Positions 56,914 through 64,000 of a stretch of 64,000 nucleotides of DNA are shown piece after piece. Both the position numbers and the translations under genes were made by a program. Within the stretch, counting starts at the first letter, position 1. Every line of letters starts with the position of its first letter. The notes under the pieces were generated by a model, which was not told the origin of the DNA, searched no databases, and saw nothing but the letters and a program-made list of their open reading frames with translations. The DNA comes from Actinomycetes bacterium (GTDB lineage: Bacteria > Actinomycetota > Actinomycetes > Mycobacteriales > Mycobacteriaceae): contig JAKOYE010000101.1 of assembly GCA_029780675.1 (NCBI GenBank), positions 22,173-86,172 on the forward strand, written 5' to 3'.

Positions 56914-57303
56914 CGGGTCGGGCAGCACCCGGAGATGGCCCCGGCGGCGGCCGTTGACGGCGGGCGGCCGCTGCGGCGCCAGCGCGTGCGCGGCGCCGGT
57001 CGGGTCGGAGAAGCCGGGCAGCGGCGGAGTCGCGGCGACCCGGCCCTCCCGGACCGCGTCGGCCAGCGCGACCAGGTCGTCCTCGTCGGGATGAACGGGC
57101 AGCGGCGCCGCGTGCCGAACCAGTTCCCACCCGCGCGGGGCGGTGATCCTGCTGGCGTGCCCGAGGCACAGATCCCAGGTGTGCGGTTCGCGGACGGTTG
57201 CCAGCGGACCCACTACCGCGGTGGAATCCTGATAGACATACGTCAGCGTCGCCACCGCGAAATGGGGGCACCCGGGCCTGCTGCAGCGACGGGGAACATT
57301 CAC
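56905..57303 (-). CDS. DUF3499 family protein (Rv3258c-like)
   Basis: A 132-residue protein with a probable zinc site near the N-terminus: CSRPGC (about residues 6-11) and WDLCLGHA (about 42-49). The Cys/His pattern (C-x4-C ... C-x2-H) recalls a zinc ribbon. The Pro/Arg-rich C-terminus is low complexity. Conserved in actinobacteria next to manB and the Rv3259 gene; function unknown. The GTG start (VNVPRRCSRPGC) is preferred since the longer ORF would extend into the promoter region shared with the divergent gene. Confidence 0.8.
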   Translation of the reverse strand: MNVPRRCSRPGCPHFAVATLTYVYQDSTAVVGPLATVREPHTWDLCLGHASRITAPRGWELVRHAAPLPVHPDEDDLVALADAVREGRVAATPPLPGFSDPTGAAHALAPQRPPAVNGRRRGHLRVLPDPAE

Positions 57304-57395
57304 GTCCGTGAGGTTATCGCGGGCAAATACGCGTGACGCGCCGGACACGCGCAGCCCGACGGCCGCCGATTCCCAACCGTTACGATCGGCTTCCT

Positions 57396-57884
57396 ATGGC
57401 CGATTCCCGCAGTTCCCGGCGCGGCGGCCGCTCGCAGGGCGGCTCGCGGCGCGGCCGCGAGATGCGCGGGCCACTGCTGCCACCGACCGTTCCGGCCTGG
57501 CGCAGCCGGGCCGAACGGTTCGACATGGCGGTGCTGGAGGCCTACGAACCGATCGAACGCCGATGGGAACAGCGGCTCACCGAACTGGATGTCGCGGTCG
57601 ACGAGATCCCGCGGATCGCCCCCAAAGACCCCGACAGTGTGCAGTGGCCACCGGAAGTGGTCGCCGATGGACCGATCGCGCTGGCGCGGCTGATCCCGGC
57701 GGGCGTCGATGTTCGCGGCCAGGCCACTCGGGCGCGAATCGTGTTGTTCCGCAAGCCGATTGAGCGGCGGGCAAAGGACTCTTTGGACCTCACCGACCTG
57801 CTGCACGAGATTCTGGTGGCTCAGGTGGCCACCTACCTCGGTGTCGAACCCTCGGTGATCGACCCGTCCATCGAAGAGGACTAG
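57396..57884 (+). CDS. Metallopeptidase-like protein (zincin family, Rv3259-like)
   Basis: A 162-residue protein of the small zincin-like family once called DUF1025. A basic, Arg/Gly/Ser-rich N-terminus (about 25 residues) leads to the conserved FDMAVLEAYEPIERRW and VLFRKPIERRAKD. The metal motif, usually HExxH, reads HEILV in LLHEILVAQVATYLG, so the second histidine is absent and peptidase activity is doubtful. I recall the same in M. tuberculosis Rv3259. It diverges from DUF3499 and converges on whiB2. Confidence 0.8.
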   Translation: MADSRSSRRGGRSQGGSRRGREMRGPLLPPTVPAWRSRAERFDMAVLEAYEPIERRWEQRLTELDVAVDEIPRIAPKDPDSVQWPPEVVADGPIALARLIPAGVDVRGQATRARIVLFRKPIERRAKDSLDLTDLLHEILVAQVATYLGVEPSVIDPSIEED

Positions 57885-57924
57885 GGCTGGGCAGATCCGG
57901 AAGACCGGATGCAGGAGACCGGAC

Positions 57925-58311
57925 CTAGACGATGCCGCGCTTGAGGCGCCGGCGTTCCCGCTCGGACAGACCGCCCCAGATGCCGAAGCGCTCGTCGTTG
58001 GCCAGGGCGTACTCCAGGCATTCATCGCGGACCTCGCAGCCCAGGCAGATACGCTTGGCCTCGCGGGTGGATCCACCCTTCTCCGGGAAGAACGCCTCGG
58101 GATCGGTCTGCGCGCACAACGCCCGTTCCTGCCACGAATCGTCGGCGGGTTCCACCAGGTCGATCGGGTCGGCCGACAGACTCAATTCGGGAACCAGGCT
58201 CAAACGGGGCCTTGCCGACCCTAGTGCCGACTCGGGAATCCCCGGCAGGTTCTCCGACTGGGTCTCAGTACGCGGTCCGGCGATTGCGCCGAGAAAGAAC
58301 TCGTAGGACAT
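57925..58311 (-). CDS. whiB2: WhiB2 (WhmD) iron-sulfur regulator of septation
   Basis: A 128-residue Wbl protein. Cys66, Cys89, Cys92 and Cys98 (CAQTD...CLGCEVRDEC) ligate the 4Fe-4S cluster; FGIWGGLSERERRRLKRG is the conserved turn plus basic tail. The N-terminal 60 residues are variable, as in M. smegmatis WhmD (about 129 residues), which is essential for septation. GTTAGGAGGCGGAG before the ATG is a strong ribosome binding site and fixes the start. A LexA-like box lies 57 bases upstream. Confidence 0.95.
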   Translation of the reverse strand: MSYEFFLGAIAGPRTETQSENLPGIPESALGSARPRLSLVPELSLSADPIDLVEPADDSWQERALCAQTDPEAFFPEKGGSTREAKRICLGCEVRDECLEYALANDERFGIWGGLSERERRRLKRGIV

Positions 58312-58612
58312 CTCCGCCTCCTAACCTTCGGTTTCGCTGCGTGGCCATCACGGACTCGGTTACATGTTCGAACATATGGTCGAAACACGGTCTGCGACAC
58401 CGAAACCGGCAGGTCGACCGGGAATGACACTGCTGTGATTAGACATTGCTGAGAGTTCAGGGTCAAGCCGTTGACCGGTATTCATTACCACTTCGCTATC
58501 GAAATACGGCGTGTCGCAATTGCGGCGTCGCTCACTGGTGACCGCGACGTGACCGCCGCCGGGCCCCAGCCGGGGTGACCCCGTGCTGCCGGGCAGCCTA
58601 GGGTCGGGCACT
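58312..58612. promoter_or_regulatory. Divergent whiB2/fbiA regulatory region
   Basis: This 301-base gap between divergent whiB2 and fbiA contains the whiB2 ribosome binding site, the 12-bp palindrome ATGTTCGAACAT (58364-58375) with the overlapping LexA-like box, and a lower-GC central part (about 58430-58520). The 50 bases before fbiA are GC-rich. I see no further gene. Confidence 0.6.
58368..58383. promoter_or_regulatory. LexA-like (SOS) box upstream of whiB2
   Basis: TCGAAC-ATAT-GGTCGA matches TCGAAC-N4-GTTCGA at 11 of 12 positions, 57 bases before the whiB2 ATG, in a position suited to repression. It overlaps the palindrome ATGTTCGAACAT. Confidence 0.6.
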
Positions 58613-59647
58613 GTGAAGATCACCGTCCTGGTGGGCGGAGTCGGCGGCGCCCGGTTCCTGCTCGGCGTTCAGCGACTGCTCGGCTTGGGCCAATTCAGCG
58701 AGGGACAATTCGCCGACGGGGCGGCGGGTGACGGCGAGCACCAGCTGACCGCGGTCGTCAACATCGGCGACGACGCCTGGATGTTCGGCGTGCGGATCTG
58801 TCCGGACCTCGACACCTGTATGTACACCCTGGGCGGCGGTATCGACCCGGACCGTGGCTGGGGGCACCGTGACGAAACCTGGCACGCCAAAGAGGAACTC
58901 GCCGCCTACGGTGTCGCGCCGGACTGGTTCGGTCTGGGTGACCGCGACCTGGCCACCCACCTGGTGCGCAGCCAGATGCTGCGGGCGGGCTATCCGCTGT
59001 CACTCGTCACCGAGGCACTCTGCGACCGCTGGTCCCCCGGGGCGACCCTGTTGCCGGCCAGCGACGACCGCTGTGAAACCCATGTCGTCATCACCGATCC
59101 GGCGACCGGGGAACAGCGGGCGATCCACTTCCAGGAGTGGTGGGTGCGCTACCGCGCCAAGGTTCCCACCCACAGTTTCGCGTTCGTCGGCGCGGACAAG
59201 GCGACCGCCGCGCCGGGCGTCGTCGAGGCGATCACCGAGGCCGACGTCGTGCTGCTGGCACCGTCCAACCCGGTGGTCAGCATCGGCGCCATCCTCGCTG
59301 TCGGCGGCATCCGGGCGGCGCTGCGCTCCACCGCCGCCCCGGTGATCGGCTACTCCCCCATCATCGGCGGAAAGCCGTTGCGCGGCATGGCCGACGAGTG
59401 TCTGCGGGTGATCGGGGTGCCGGCCAGTTCCGAAGCCGTCGGAGCGCATTACGGCGCGCGCACGGGGACCGGCCTGCTGGACTACTGGATGGTGCACGAG
59501 GGCGATCACGCGGGTGACGACGCCGCGATTCCCGGCGTCACGGTCGCACCGATCCCCCTGCTGATGTCCGATCCCGATGCCACCGCCGCGATGGTGCGCG
59601 CCGGGATGGAACTCGCCGGCATCGCACCGAACGGCGGCCGGCGGTGA
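58613..59647 (+). CDS. fbiA: 2-phospho-L-lactate (enolpyruvyl) transferase FbiA
   Basis: A 344-residue CofD/FbiA enzyme that couples the activated guanosine phosphoenolpyruvate intermediate to the deazaflavin FO, giving dehydro-F420-0. Signatures: [15 protein letters not shown] at the N-terminus, [37 protein letters not shown], and [14 protein letters not shown] near residue 220. The GTG start is the family start; an upstream in-frame codon is ignored. A 15-bp repeat ([10 protein letters not shown]) sits at residues 26-35. Its stop overlaps the fbiB GTG (GTGA). Confidence 0.95.
   Translation: MKITVLVGGVGGARFLLGVQRLLGLGQFSEGQFADGAAGDGEHQLTAVVNIGDDAWMFGVRICPDLDTCMYTLGGGIDPDRGWGHRDETWHAKEELAAYGVAPDWFGLGDRDLATHLVRSQMLRAGYPLSLVTEALCDRWSPGATLLPASDDRCETHVVITDPATGEQRAIHFQEWWVRYRAKVPTHSFAFVGADKATAAPGVVEAITEADVVLLAPSNPVVSIGAILAVGGIRAALRSTAAPVIGYSPIIGGKPLRGMADECLRVIGVPASSEAVGAHYGARTGTGLLDYWMVHEGDHAGDDAAIPGVTVAPIPLLMSDPDATAAMVRAGMELAGIAPNGGRR
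58688..58717. repeat. 15-bp tandem repeat inside fbiA
   Basis: GGCCAATTCAGCGAG and GGACAATTCGCCGAC encode GlyGlnPheSerGlu and GlyGlnPheAlaAsp in a variable surface loop. Confidence 0.75.
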
Positions 59648-61005
59648 CCGAGCACAGGACGGCGGCAAAAGTCGAGATCCTGCCGGTTGCCGGACTTCCC
59701 GAGTTCCGCCCCGGGGACGATCTCGCCGCCGCCGTCGCCGGCGCTGCGCCGTGGCTGCGCGATGACGACATCGTGGTGGTCACCAGCAAGGTGGTCTCGA
59801 AGTGCGAGGGCCGGATCGTCGCCGCCCCCGCGGATGCCGAGGCCCGTGATGCCCTGCGCCGCAGGCTGATCGACGACGAGGCGGTGCGGGTACTGGCCCG
59901 CAAGGGCCGAACGCTGATCACCGAGAACCGGCACGGTCTGGTGCAGGCCGCCGCCGGGGTGGACGGGTCCAACGTCGCGACGACCGAACTCGCGCTGCTG
60001 CCGACAGATCCGGACGCCAGCGCCCGCGCACTGCGCGCCGAACTGCTGACGCGACTGGGCGTGCGGGTCGGGGTACTGATCACCGACACGATGGGCCGCG
60101 CCTGGCGCAACGGGCAGATCGACGCCGCGATCGGCGCCGCCGGCGTGCCGGTGCTGCACGGCTATGCCGGGGCCCACGATCGGCACGGCAACGAACTCCT
60201 GGTCACCGAGATCGCCGTCGCCGACGAGATCGCCGCCGCCGCGGATCTGGTCAAGGGGAAGCTGACCGCGGTCCCGGTCGCGGTGGTCCGCGGTCTGTCG
60301 CTGGCCGACGACGGATCCACCGCGACAGACCTGCTGCGCGGCGGCGAGGACGACCTGTTCTGGCTCGGCACCGCCGAGGCGATCGAACTGGGCCGCCGGC
60401 AGGCGCTGCTGATGAGACGGTCGGTGCGCCGTTTCGCCGACCGGGCGGTCGAACCGGAGCTGATCGAGGGCGCCGTCGCCGAGGCGCTGACCGCCCCGGC
60501 CCCGCATCACACCCGACCGGTCCGGTTCGTCTGGACCACCGACCGCGACCGGCGCCGCGAACTGCTGGACCGGATGGCGGACGCCTGGCGGGGCGATCTC
60601 ATCGCCGACGGTCTGACCGCCGACGCCGTCGAACGCCGGGTGGCCCGCGGCCGGATTCTCTACGACGCGCCCGAGATGCTGATCCCGTTCGTGGTCGCCA
60701 ACGAGTCCACCGGTGCGCACCACTATCCCGATCCGGTGCGCACCGCCGCCGAGCACACCATGTTCACGGTCGCCGTCGGCGCAGCGGTGCAGGCGCTGCT
60801 GGTCGCGCTCGCGGTCCGTGGCATCGGCAGTTGCTGGGTCGGGTCGACGATCTTCGCCCCCGCCGTGGTGCGTTCAGCGCTGGAACTGCCCTCGGATTGG
60901 GAACCGTTGGGCGCCATCGCCATCGGGTATCCGGGCGAGGACGGTTGCGGTCTCGGGACCCCGCGCGAAGCACGACCGCCGGGCGACCTTCTGGTGCGCC
61001 GGTGA
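59644..61005 (+). CDS. fbiB: Bifunctional F420 gamma-glutamyl ligase / dehydro-F420 reductase FbiB
   Basis: A 453-residue enzyme in two parts. Residues 1-250 are the CofE-like glutamyl ligase ([42 protein letters not shown]), which adds glutamates to F420-0. Residues 255-453 are an FMN-binding nitroreductase-like domain ([30 protein letters not shown]), which reduces dehydro-F420-0. Both domains look complete. GTG start overlapping fbiA; stop overlapping the Nudix gene (GTGA). F420 serves nitroreductase prodrug activation and redox defence. Confidence 0.95.
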   Translation: MTEHRTAAKVEILPVAGLPEFRPGDDLAAAVAGAAPWLRDDDIVVVTSKVVSKCEGRIVAAPADAEARDALRRRLIDDEAVRVLARKGRTLITENRHGLVQAAAGVDGSNVATTELALLPTDPDASARALRAELLTRLGVRVGVLITDTMGRAWRNGQIDAAIGAAGVPVLHGYAGAHDRHGNELLVTEIAVADEIAAAADLVKGKLTAVPVAVVRGLSLADDGSTATDLLRGGEDDLFWLGTAEAIELGRRQALLMRRSVRRFADRAVEPELIEGAVAEALTAPAPHHTRPVRFVWTTDRDRRRELLDRMADAWRGDLIADGLTADAVERRVARGRILYDAPEMLIPFVVANESTGAHHYPDPVRTAAEHTMFTVAVGAAVQALLVALAVRGIGSCWVGSTIFAPAVVRSALELPSDWEPLGAIAIGYPGEDGCGLGTPREARPPGDLLVRR

Positions 61006-61571
61006 ACGCCCCGGTGCGCGACTCGGCGATCGCGACACTGGCCGGATGGCAACCGCCCGACCCCGGGCAGGACGCCCTGCGGCACGCCGTGCTGGCCTTC
61101 CTGCACGCCCGGCCGGACAGCTGTCAACGGTCCTGCGAACCCGGCCACATCACCGCCTCGACCCTGGTGGTCGACGACACCGCGGGCCGGATCCTGCTGA
61201 CCCTTCATCCCCGGTTGGGCCGCTGGGTGCAACTGGGCGGTCACTGCGAGGACGGCGACACCGATATCGTCGCCGCCGCCCTACGGGAGGCCACCGAGGA
61301 ATCCGGGATCGCGGGCCTGCGCGTCGACCCGGTACTGGCCGCCATCCACGTCCACCCGGTCACCTGCTCACTCGGTGTACCGACCCGGCACCTCGACCTG
61401 CACTTCATCGCCGTCGCCCCGGCAGGCGCCGAGGCCGTCATCAGCGAGGAATCACTGGATCTCCGGTGGTTCGGCGTCGACGCCCTGCCCGACGGCGTCG
61501 ACGCCGGCCTGCGCCAGTTGGTGACAGCCGCTAGATATCGCTGGAGTAGCGGATCCCGCAGTCCGGAATGA
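61002..61571 (+). CDS. Nudix hydrolase coupled to fbiAB
   Basis: A 189-residue Nudix protein. The Nudix box G-x5-E-x7-REUxEExGU is [24 protein letters not shown] near residues 84-107, complete. The substrate is a nucleoside diphosphate linked to another group; which one is not evident. The GTG start overlaps the fbiB stop, so it is co-translated with F420 genes; a role in clearing guanylated intermediates is possible but unproven. Its 3' end runs 41 bases into the convergent manC gene. Confidence 0.9.
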   Translation: MNAPVRDSAIATLAGWQPPDPGQDALRHAVLAFLHARPDSCQRSCEPGHITASTLVVDDTAGRILLTLHPRLGRWVQLGGHCEDGDTDIVAAALREATEESGIAGLRVDPVLAAIHVHPVTCSLGVPTRHLDLHFIAVAPAGAEAVISEESLDLRWFGVDALPDGVDAGLRQLVTAARYRWSSGSRSPE

Positions 61572-62622
61572 AGACGCCCGGCCAGACCCGGGCCCCGCGA
61601 AGAAGTTCGCAGCGCGCGCCGATATCGGCGCCGTCCCCGATCACGGCATCACGGATTCGCGCCCGCAGACCGACGCGCGCACCGGAACCGATGATCGAGC
61701 GCTCGACGGCCGCCCCCGCCTCGATCCGGGCCCCGTCGAAGATCACCGCACCGTCCAGACGCACCCCGGGGCCTATCTCGGCGCCGCGGCCCACCACGGT
61801 GCCACCGAGCAGGACCGCACCCGGGGCCACCGAGGCGCCGTCGTGCACCAGGCTCTCGCCCCGTCGGGAGCCGAGTGCCGGGGACGGCGCGACACCGCGC
61901 ACCAGGTCGGCGGACCCGTGTACGAAGTCGTCCGGCGTCCCCATATCGCGCCAGTAACTGGAATCGACGAAGCCGCACACCTTCGCCCCGGAGGCGAGCA
62001 GTCCGGGGAAGACCTCGCGCTCCACCGAGACCTCCCGGCCGCGCGGGATGCGGTCGATGATCTCCCGCTTGAACACGTAGGTGCCGGCGTTGATCTGGTC
62101 GGTCGGCGGATCCTCGGTCTTCTCCAGGAAGGCCAGCACATTGCCGTCGGCATCGGTGGGCACCGAACCGAAGGCGCGGGCATCGTGAACCCGCACCAGG
62201 TGCAGCGTCACGTCGGCTTCATGATCGCCGTGCGTCTCCAGCAGATGCTGCAGGTTCATCCCGGAGAGCACGTCACCGTTGAACACCATCACGGTGTCGT
62301 GGCGCAGCTTGGGGGCGACGTTGGCGATCCCGCCGCCGGTCCCCAGCGGCTCTTCCTCCGTCACGTAGTCGATCTGCAGACCGAGATCGGAGCCGTCACC
62401 GAACTCGTCCTCGAAGGTCTGCGCCTTGTACGACGTGCCCAGCACGACATGCTCGATACCGGCGTCGGCGATCCGGGAGAGCAGGTGGGTCAGGAACGGC
62501 ACCCCGGCGGTCGGCAGCAACGGCTTCGGGGTGGCGATGGTCAGGGGCCGCAGTCGGGTGCCCTTCCCGCCGACCAGCACAACGGCGTCGACCCGCGCCG
62601 GATCGATGTGGTGTCCGGTCAT
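61531..62622 (-). CDS. manC: Mannose-1-phosphate guanylyltransferase-like sugar nucleotidyltransferase
   Basis: A 363-residue nucleotidyltransferase. The N-terminal catalytic signature is VLVGGKGTRLRPLTIATPKPLLP near residue 13, FNGDVLSG holds a metal Asp, and a C-terminal left-handed beta-helix (hexapeptide repeats GARIEAGAAVERSIIGSGARVG and similar, about 265-345) completes it. In M. tuberculosis Rv3264c makes GDP-mannose. The ATG overlaps the wbbL stop (ATGA). Together with manA and manB this completes the mannose activation route in the window. Confidence 0.88.
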   Translation of the reverse strand: MTGHHIDPARVDAVVLVGGKGTRLRPLTIATPKPLLPTAGVPFLTHLLSRIADAGIEHVVLGTSYKAQTFEDEFGDGSDLGLQIDYVTEEEPLGTGGGIANVAPKLRHDTVMVFNGDVLSGMNLQHLLETHGDHEADVTLHLVRVHDARAFGSVPTDADGNVLAFLEKTEDPPTDQINAGTYVFKREIIDRIPRGREVSVEREVFPGLLASGAKVCGFVDSSYWRDMGTPDDFVHGSADLVRGVAPSPALGSRRGESLVHDGASVAPGAVLLGGTVVGRGAEIGPGVRLDGAVIFDGARIEAGAAVERSIIGSGARVGLRARIRDAVIGDGADIGARCELLRGARVWPGVFIPDCGIRYSSDI

Positions 62623-63500
62623 CTTGTTCCCTTCGCCAGTTCGCGGCGCGACTTGCGCACGGCGGCAGCCGCCCGAAGTGCCAACGCGCCCTTGATCGTC
62701 CACCGAAGCGGTGCCTGCCACCAGGCAGGATGCCGATCGGCCAGGTAAGTGTAGGTGCTGATGTGGTGCGCGCGAAGGTTGCGGGACGGATCGCGTCCGG
62801 TCGAGTGACCCTTGTCGTGCAGGATCTCCGAACCGGGAATGTAGACGTTGAGCCAGCCCGCCCGTCCCAGCCGGTCACCGAGGTCGACGTCCTCCATGTA
62901 CATGAAGTAGCGCTCGTCGAACCCGCCGACCTGGTCGAACGCCGCGCGGCGCAACAGCAGGCAGGAACCGGAGAGCCAGCCCACCGGCCGCTCACTGGGT
63001 TCGATGTGTTCCTGGCGGTAGGACCTGGTCCACGGGTTGGCCTTCCAGGCGAACCCGACGACCGCGTGCATGCCGCCGCGCACCAGGCTCGGCAGATGCC
63101 GCGCCGACGGGTACACCGAGCCATCGGGATCCCGGATCAGCGGCCCGAGGCTGCCAGCCCGTGGCCACCGGCCGGCCGCCTCCAGCAGTGCGTCGATGCT
63201 GCCGGGTCCCCACACCACATCCGGATTGGCGACCAGCACGAACTCCTCGTCGGGGGAGACCCGAGACACCGCGCGGTTGACGGCGGTGCCGTAGCCGAGG
63301 TTGGCGCCGGTGCGCAGCAGTTCGGTGCCCGGGTAGCGCTCCACCGCTTCCTCGGGCGCGCCGTCGACCGATCCGTTGTCGGCGAGGATCATCCGCAGCG
63401 GCCGGTCGGTGGCCACCGTCAACGAGGACAGGAACCTGTCGAGGTGCGATCCCGGCGAAAAGGTCACCGTCACAACGGTCAGACCCGGTTCGCCACTCAC
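62619..63500 (-). CDS. wbbL: N-acetylglucosaminyl-diphospho-decaprenol L-rhamnosyltransferase WbbL
   Basis: A 293-residue GT2 enzyme. It opens LTVVTVTFSPGSHLDRFLSSL; donor metal region LVANPDVVWGPGSIDALL near residue 95; WLSGSCLLLRRAAFDQVGGFDERYFMYMEDVDLGDR near 172-207 is the family acceptor/catalytic block. It adds rhamnose from dTDP-rhamnose to GlcNAc-PP-decaprenol, making the linker that joins arabinogalactan to peptidoglycan; essential in mycobacteria. GTG start overlapping the rmlD stop (GTGA); stop overlapping manC. Confidence 0.94.
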   Translation of the reverse strand: MSGEPGLTVVTVTFSPGSHLDRFLSSLTVATDRPLRMILADNGSVDGAPEEAVERYPGTELLRTGANLGYGTAVNRAVSRVSPDEEFVLVANPDVVWGPGSIDALLEAAGRWPRAGSLGPLIRDPDGSVYPSARHLPSLVRGGMHAVVGFAWKANPWTRSYRQEHIEPSERPVGWLSGSCLLLRRAAFDQVGGFDERYFMYMEDVDLGDRLGRAGWLNVYIPGSEILHDKGHSTGRDPSRNLRAHHISTYTYLADRHPAWWQAPLRWTIKGALALRAAAAVRKSRRELAKGTR

Positions 63501-64000
63501 GGCGTTGAGGGTATCGGTCCGCCGTCGAGGGGCATCGCGACCGCCTCCGCCAATGCCTCCCGCCACGGCCGCAGCGGGGTCAGGCCGGCCCGGACGGAGG
63601 CCGCCATCGACAGCGCCGAGCACACCGGGCGGCGGGCCGGACGCGGGACGGCATCGGTGCCGACCGGGCGTACCCGCTCCGGGTCCTGCCCAAGCTCGGC
63701 GAACACCGCGCGGGCCTGCTCGTAGCGGCTCACCGCGCCCGCGTTGGCGACGTGCAGGATCGGGCCCCGGACACCACCCGCGGCGATCTCCAGCAGGGCC
63801 GAGACCAGGTCCCGGGCGTAGGTCGGTGAGCCGGTCTGGTCGTCGACCACGTCGAGCACACGATCTGTGGTGGTCGCCAGCCGGCGCATCACCGCCACGA
63901 AGTCGCTGCCGTCACCGCCGGTGTACACCCAGGAGGTGCGCACCACGTACACCTCGCGGGAATCCCGCATCGCCGCGAGAACCGCCTGTTCACCGGCGAG
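63497..64000 (-). CDS. rmlD: dTDP-4-dehydrorhamnose reductase RmlD (5' part outside window)
   Basis: The visible C-terminal part (about 167 residues) of an extended SDR: VVRTSWVYTGGDGSDFVAVMRRLA, VVDDQTGSPTYARDLVSALL, then HVANAGAVSRYEQARAVF. These are RmlD/StrL signatures. RmlD performs the last step to dTDP-L-rhamnose, the donor used by the adjacent WbbL. The N-terminal NADP-binding end and start codon lie beyond the right window edge; the frame is open to the last base. Confidence 0.92.
   Translation of the reverse strand, partial: LAGEQAVLAAMRDSREVYVVRTSWVYTGGDGSDFVAVMRRLATTTDRVLDVVDDQTGSPTYARDLVSALLEIAAGGVRGPILHVANAGAVSRYEQARAVFAELGQDPERVRPVGTDAVPRPARRPVCSALSMAASVRAGLTPLRPWREALAEAVAMPLDGGPIPSTP

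Overview
The window is a high-GC actinobacterial chromosome segment. Gene content and order point to a non-tuberculous mycobacterium, probably a Mycolicibacterium-type environmental species. It carries whiB1, pdtaS, the biotinylated TB7.3-like protein, rshA-sigH, aroA-rsgA, desA3 with its reductase, ppk2, tgs3, secA1, hpf, mtrA-mtrB-lpqB, tmk, sahH, alkB, manA-manB, whiB2, fbiA-fbiB, manC, wbbL and rmlD, in the order I remember for M. tuberculosis Rv3214 to Rv3266c. That synteny is recalled knowledge; nothing was searched.

Layout. 0-6.2 kb: phosphatase/EntC/GNAT run, a lipid-kinase-like gene, whiB1 with a clear terminator, pdtaS coupled to a biotinyl carrier, and a 24-codon gene for ribosomal protein bL37 that the ORF track misses. 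6.3-9 kb: rshA-sigH, then an unrecognised two-gene membrane pair. 9-21 kb: SDR, a DUF222/HNH gene with a LexA-like box over its start, aldehyde dehydrogenase, SRAP protein, aroA-rsgA-aldo/keto reductase, the desA3 desaturase system and ppk2. 20.9-23 kb: DUF4422 glycosyltransferase and tgs3.

23.1-37.9 kb is a polysaccharide locus lying between homologues of genes that are neighbours in M. tuberculosis (tgs3 and Rv3235). One minus-strand operon, coupled by 4-base overlaps, runs from a large membrane protein through one GT2 and two GT4 glycosyltransferases to a flippase and a secreted GH16 hydrolase. A BcsB-like membrane-anchored protein follows. Divergent from it are an ATP-grasp ligase, a fused UDP-xylose synthase/UDP-glucose dehydrogenase, and a membrane-tethered EEP-family phosphatase/nuclease. 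No BcsA synthase is present. This is the best candidate for an undescribed system: a uronate/xylose-containing exported glycan, possibly carrying amino acids.

38-50 kb: secA1, hpf, comF, lpqB, mtrB, mtrA, tmk, sahH and a TetR regulator. 50-57 kb: alkB with a strong leaderless promoter and palindromic operator, a rubredoxin reduced to half its iron site, an amino-acid transporter, and the mannose genes manA/Rv3256c-like/manB. 57-64 kb: whiB2 with a LexA-like box upstream, fbiA-fbiB-Nudix (coenzyme F420), and manC-wbbL-rmlD (GDP-mannose and arabinogalactan linker rhamnose), the last gene cut by the window edge.

A genome-style signature runs through the window: at least sixteen short tandem duplications (11-33 bp). 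Some are in frame inside conserved enzymes (AroA, SRAP, DesA3, FbiA). Some copy a gene's final codons with the stop (hpf, tetR, DUF3499). Two copy start or stop/start junctions, leaving coupled micro-ORFs (before mtrB and before the flippase).
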